From positions 9,876,001 through 9,940,000 of the forward strand of contig NC_086352.1 in assembly GCF_036324505.1 (NCBI RefSeq): 64,000 nt of DNA. The letters are read 5' to 3'. A program made the position numbers and the translations under genes. The stretch is from Eleginops maclovinus. Its lineage: Eukaryota > Chordata > Actinopteri > Perciformes > Eleginopidae. The notes beneath the pieces were generated by a model that was not told where the DNA came from, did no database searches, and worked only from the letters and a program-made list of their open reading frames with translations. Below are positions 59,581 to 64,000 of the stretch, in pieces (position 1 is the stretch's first letter; every line of letters starts with the position of its first letter).

Positions 59581-60043
59581 TGGAGGAGGGCAGTGATGGC
59601 GTAGTTAGGGATTCAGAGAGGGAGTGTAGGGGGAGAGGGACTGATTCAGGAAGTAACTGGGAGAGCCTGGCAAATGCCTGAACTAGACCACTGGTTGATT
59701 TTTACAAAAGTACTTCTTTCAGAGTTCCATATTTCTTGGGGTGGAATCAGACCAATAATTCACAAATAAAGGAGGCAGACTTACAAAAACCAGCATAAAG
59801 ATGGTCTTCTGAAGTCTGAATATGTGAAATAACCTGTTGTGAGCAGACTTTAATCTTACTGAAATGCTTCCTTAATTTACATGTTAGGTTTATGCATTAC
59901 TAAAGTTATATTCAATGCAATACAGTATTTATCTCCAAATATCATCTATACTAAATATGTCTAGATGTTTAGAAGAAAATGTAACATGTTCCGTGTACAA
60001 TGTAAGATTAGCGATGTATTAAAGTTGCATGCTTTGTATCCAG

Positions 60044-60150
60044 GTAAGGCCCGAGGCTTCTTCAAAGAGGGAGACGTTGTCATCGTGTTGACCGGCTGGC
60101 GTCCCGGCTCCGGTTACACCAACACCATGCGTGTGGTTCTGGTGGCCTGA
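60044..60150 (+). pseudogene. Duplicated pkm terminal exon (exon 12 copy)
   Basis: This 107-base exon is identical to pkm exon 12 (53,899-54,005) through the TGA. It keeps an acceptor (gtatccag, changed from gtttccag) and a downstream AATAAA at 60,196-60,201. The preceding exons 10 and 11 are gone from this copy, so it is a gene fragment. It could still serve as an alternative 3' exon if pkm transcripts read past 55.1 kb, which is speculative. Confidence 0.75.
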
Positions 60151-60195
60151 ACAGCCAACGGGCTGTCCTTGAATACTGGATTCCACTGGACCATC

Positions 60196-60201
60196 AATAA
60201 A
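60196..60201 (+). terminator. Poly(A) signal of the pkm fragment
   Basis: AATAAA within ccatcaataaaagagatgag, orthologous to the pkm signal at 55,102. It lies only 46 bases past the duplicate stop codon because about 1.05 kb of 3' UTR has been lost. Confidence 0.6.
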
Positions 60202-60781
60202 AGAGATGAGCAGCTATACCGTAACTCTTGTGTTTTGTTTGACGAATCATGGGTTGTTCTCTTTAGGTTAGGTTTCCCTATAGTACAGACATAGTAAAAG
60301 TCTACAACACCCACTAAAGTGAAATCACCTGCTATATGTACAGGGGTGCAGGGTTTTTAATCACACTTAATTGCTTTCTCCAAGAATCCATCTACATGTA
60401 CAGCGTATTCAGGTTGATTTCTTATACAATACTAAAGTCGTATTCAACAAGGATTTATGCATTATTTCCAAAATTTGACTCTTGTGTGTCTGAATAATCT
60501 ATACTCAACATGTAATAGAAACATACTGCCTTGCTAGCTGAGCTGATTGTCATAAATATTTAGTTTTATTATCTTTTTATATCTACTACTTTTTTGTGAA
60601 GGTGACAACTTTGATATTCAAGACCGACACACCCCATGAAGTTATGTAACTCGTCACCCAAGGTTAACATGCCCCTCACTGCTAGCGTATGAATGCACAA
60701 TCCAGTCAAAACATAAGGAACCCTTTATTCTCCAACACAAACTGATTCTATTCAACAAGGTCAATGTATCCAGCTTAGCAA

Positions 60782-63700
60782 TTACTTGCTGTCCTGGCTG
60801 TACACCACCCCAACCTGCCTGCGAATCTCGTCCTCCAACTCAGCCAGCAGCAGAGAGTCAGCGTGGGAAACGACTGCACTCTCCTTCAGCCCTACATGGG
60901 AAATATCACACTGTCAGAATCAAACACCTACATATGGGAACATAGGGAATCTATAATATTCCAGTGTTTCTGATGCCACCTTGTGTTGTGAGTGTGTACA
61001 ACAAGCCTAATAACGATTGAACTGAGGTTATTTGGGAATATAATTTACTTCAGAGTGAGAAAAACATGTTATCATTTTAATTGAGTTATATAATAATGTT
61101 CAGAGTGCACTTACAAGTTATAGTTTAGTCCCAGTTTTGCAGGAAAGATTCATTTTTATATGATGAGTTTAACAGTAGTTCATTTTTGTTAGCGCCAGGA
61201 ATAATTATCTAGCTATAAAGAAAGTATGTTTGGAGGACTCTGAAAGAGAGGCCATAATGTGAAAATATCCTGATGTATGAGTTTTAGTCTTATTTGATTA
61301 ATATACTCTGAAGACAATTTGTGAACATTGACCTGAGCTGAATCATTTTTGTCAACTGACATTTTATATACTGCAATACTTTAACCCTGTTCCTATTGTT
61401 TAATTTAAGAAGAGTCTGATGCAAAAAGCATTAGAGATTAATCATGAACCACTGCATAGCGCCATCTCCTGGAATATCGGGTCCATTTCATTTAAGTGGT
61501 TTAATGTCGCATGAGTTGACAGAAATTATTGAGTCACCTTTTTTTCAGTAGTAGTATATTATAGTAAAACAACTAAGACATATATTTATCATGTAGCTTA
61601 TTTTTCATCTTAGTCTCTGTTTGGACAAAAAATCCTTACCTGAACATTCACAAATCACTGATTGTCACTTTTTTGTTAATACATAAATTCATTATTGTAG
61701 TGATGTGAATACAGTGTAAAATCTGCTGAAACCCACAGTACCTTTGAGTAAACACTGTCGGACCTCCTCTGCCTCGTAACGCATCCCTGTACCGTTGATC
61801 AAGTTGAGGGGCAGGTAAGGCTCTGGTAGTGGGTACTGGGTCTCCTTCCCATTCACCTCTAATAATGTGGGGCACCACATGTTGTCAGGAATCTAAAAAG
61901 CATGCCACAGGATATTTTCACAAAATAAGATCAGACAATTATGATATATATACCGTTTAATACGTGCAAAGAAAACACTTTCAACTCACTTGCTACCAGG
62001 CTTGGAATTTCGTCATTTTAGGGGCAAAGCGATTTGGCCTTTTGTGTCACACATTTTTTCAGGGCACAAAGGCCATTTAGGGAAACATTTGGATTTGGAA
62101 CTTACAAAAACACAACTTCACTTTCTGATAATAAAAACACACGAATGACATGGAAAACAAATCACTTTTTTACTACATTGCGCATTGAATAGAGTAGACT
62201 TTCATCCAATTTGTGCGGCCAAAAAAGAAATCACAAGTGGGGCAAAGCGCTCGCAGCCCCGCTAAAACGTCATCTCATAAGTCAGAGCTGATTGACTGTA
62301 AGTGTGTGTGCGAAAAGAGTAGATATGAAGAGGAGACAAGAGGGCTTAGATTACATCACCAGGGGTAAATAACACAAACAGAAAATAAAAGAATTTGACC
62401 ATCTACTGGAGCTTTGGTGAGCGGAAGTATAGTGTATGTTGATGTCTGTGTTTAGCCTTTAGGCTTCCATCTGCTGGATCGATTGATATTTTAACCACGG
62501 TGACGAGTGTCTGTGTTTTCCTACAGTCTAATGTTTTCATGCTGAGGCATCACGGGTGTTGTTATTGTTAAGTTATGCTTCATGATAGCGCTTGTTGGAG
62601 CCATAATGCATTGTGTGTTTATTTTATCTATATATAAGTTAATGGTGACCTGCAGTTCTGACTTTTGACCACAGGATAGAGCATTCCTTGCAGAGTGCAT
62701 ACATGTAATCACCTGGTAATCAGTCAGGTGTGTGTGTTTTTTTTGTTCATTTTAGATATATTTTAATCGTAGTTAAAGCAAACAGTTTTTGACCTTGTCG
62801 TGTCATGGACTAAAGTCAAAGTATGGGTTAAAGTGTATCAGAGCTGACATTCAGACATTGTTCACAGGATGGAAACAGACCGAGCAATGTTGGTGATTAT
62901 CCTGAATAACAAATAAAAGGATTGAGAGCTTCAAAGACACATGCTAATTGGACATTGTTTTGTTGGACTGGAGCACGCGTCCGAGAAGTTCTCCGGTTCG
63001 CATCTCTCGGTGCCTGTGTAACCCAGACCGGCTACACCTGGAAGTATAGATCATACTTAAAAAGGCACTACGTCGCTCTTTACTCCATGTATTAAGGTAC
63101 AAGATGCCTATATATAAATACTGAAATTGTTCGTGCCCCACCAATTTTGTACATAACAAAACGCCACTAGGTGAGGAGAAGGGAGGTTCCTAGAGAGAGA
63201 GAGACGGGAGAATGCTACGAGAGAGCTAACGGTATATGTGTGTGCGAGGGCTGATTAACGTACTTCTTTTGCCATCATGGCCACCGTGAAATTCCTACCC
63301 TGCCTGCTACACTGCTTCACACTTGACCTTGTTCATATTGTGAAATGTGAAAATAGTATATACAAATTGCGAAAGGGAATTGAACTTTCAGACCACTTTC
63401 ACTTGTTTTTTGACTAAGCGAACCTGCTGATATGACCTACCCTGATGTCTCCCTTTGTGCCGGCAATAATGGCGCCATTGGGCAGCTTGACACCTGAAGA
63501 GCAGGTGAACACGGCCATCCTGTTCCTGGAGAACTTCAGAGTGACAACCACAGTCTCATCCACTCCTGCAATAACATACAGATATATGAATTTGAAGGAC
63601 AGATCATGCACAGGAACATTTTACTTGATTAAGAAATTATTGAGACATGCAATAACTGATTTGCTGCTAATCATATAAACAAAATTTAGCAGTGTCATTG

Positions 63701-64000
63701 TTTGAAAAGGTGCAACGTAAGTGCAGTGTCTGCCATGACCTCTGCAAATAAAGTGTTGGGTTAGTTTATGGCACTGTGCTTTATAATGAAGGATAGTAAA
63801 ACTGTGTATAAGAATGTAGGACAACACTAGGTGGACTATCAAAGCTTAACTTTTATTGTACCAGTTGAGTTGATATCTTATCATACAGGAACACTCCCTT
63901 GGTTAAAGATTATCAATTCACATAAAATATGAACTATACTTTGTACAAAAATGAAACACTTTTTCAGTACCTGAGTCCAGACAGACCCCCTTGGCCTGGA
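60782..64000 (-). CDS. dhdh: dhdh copy 2, partial at window end
   Basis: Exons seen, in transcript order: 4 (from beyond the window to 63,971), 5 (63,441-63,565), 6 (61,742-61,892) and 7 (60,782-60,891, TAA). All keep reading frame and GT/AG sites, so this copy may be a working gene whose 5' exons lie past 64,000. Compared with copy 1 it differs at Asp237 to Gly, Ile257 to Thr, Ser258 to Leu, Phe279 to Leu, Leu280 to Ile and Ser282 to Gly; exon 7 is identical. Thr257 and Gly282 agree with the mammalian sequence as I recall it. The intron between exons 6 and 5 is enlarged by about 1.36 kb. Its poly(A) signal is at 60,724-60,729. Confidence 0.88.
61980..63337. other. Extra 1.36-kb segment in dhdh copy 2 intron
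   Basis: Copy 1 reads from aaacactt to ctgaaacgggaaaatag without interruption (about 57,180-57,215). Copy 2 has about 1.36 kb between the matching points. The segment has a CACAAAGGCC/GGCCTTTTGTG inverted word pair (62,035-62,085), several AATAAA sites, a GAGAGA run and no open frame of note. I see no terminal repeats or target duplication, so whether it is a transposon insertion or a deletion in copy 1 is open. Confidence 0.6.

Larger units (their letters stand above)
59581..64000. repeat. Second copy of a pkm-dhdh tandem duplication (runs off window)
   Basis: From 59,581 the sequence follows 52,090 onward with a few percent mismatch: 59,581-59,709 equals 52,090-52,217, 59,710-59,960 equals about 53,208-53,432, 59,960-60,168 equals about 53,816-54,020, 60,169-60,220 equals 55,076-55,130, then 60,220-64,000 equals about 55,140-57,860. 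Gaps are internal deletions in copy 2. Copy 2 also carries about 1.36 kb of extra sequence in one dhdh intron and lacks the SINE of copy 1. Scattered point differences and indels argue against a mis-assembled allele. Confidence 0.92.

Noticed and set aside
59581..64000. Duplicate explained as a collapsed or mis-joined second haplotype
   Set aside because: The copies differ by several indels of hundreds of bases and lost exons, and the junction falls inside unrelated sequence upstream of dhdh. Read coverage would still be the decisive test.

Overview
This is a vertebrate nuclear window, most likely from a ray-finned (teleost) fish. Genes are split into short coding exons with GT/AG introns. 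CA/GT and CATA microsatellites are long and frequent, and there are tRNA-derived SINEs and an L2-type LINE. Protein sequences are close to, but not identical with, mammalian orthologues. I recognised the genes by comparing translated exons with family sequences from memory; no search was run. Exon edges were set by GT/AG consensus and checked by reading-frame arithmetic.

Layout: 1-12.5 kb has no recognisable gene. It holds microsatellites, SINE and DNA-transposon remnants, a 200-bp tandem repeat and several stretches that look like conserved noncoding DNA. From 14.5 to 34.0 kb on the minus strand lies parp6 (mono-ADP-ribosyltransferase), with 22 coding exons, a start codon at the very end of one exon and a roughly 2-kb 3' UTR. 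From about 38.5 to 55.1 kb on the plus strand lies pkm (muscle pyruvate kinase). It includes the mutually exclusive M1-type and M2-type exons in the mammalian order, and an L2 LINE with a long open ORF in its first intron. parp6 and pkm are divergent. From 55.6 to 59.5 kb on the minus strand lies a complete dhdh (dimeric dihydrodiol dehydrogenase / NADP-D-xylose dehydrogenase), convergent with pkm.

The most notable structure is a tandem duplication. DNA from pkm intron 9 to just upstream of dhdh (about 52,090-59,580) is repeated head-to-tail from 59,581 to the window end. The second copy has lost pkm exons 10 and 11 and most of the 3' UTR, but keeps an identical terminal pkm exon with acceptor, stop and poly(A) signal. 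It also carries a second dhdh gene with intact exons 7, 6 and 5 and the edge of exon 4 before the window stops. The two dhdh copies differ at residues that matter in the family: copy 1 has Gly where the active-site Asp176 is expected, and copy 2 has Leu at position 279 where copy 1 keeps Phe. A SINE in copy 1 is absent from the matching site in copy 2, and copy 2 has about 1.36 kb of extra sequence in one intron.

Functionally the window holds a glycolytic enzyme, an ADP-ribosyltransferase and an NADP-linked oxidoreductase. I see no new multi-gene system. The novelty lies in the duplication and in the pkm splice-choice region.
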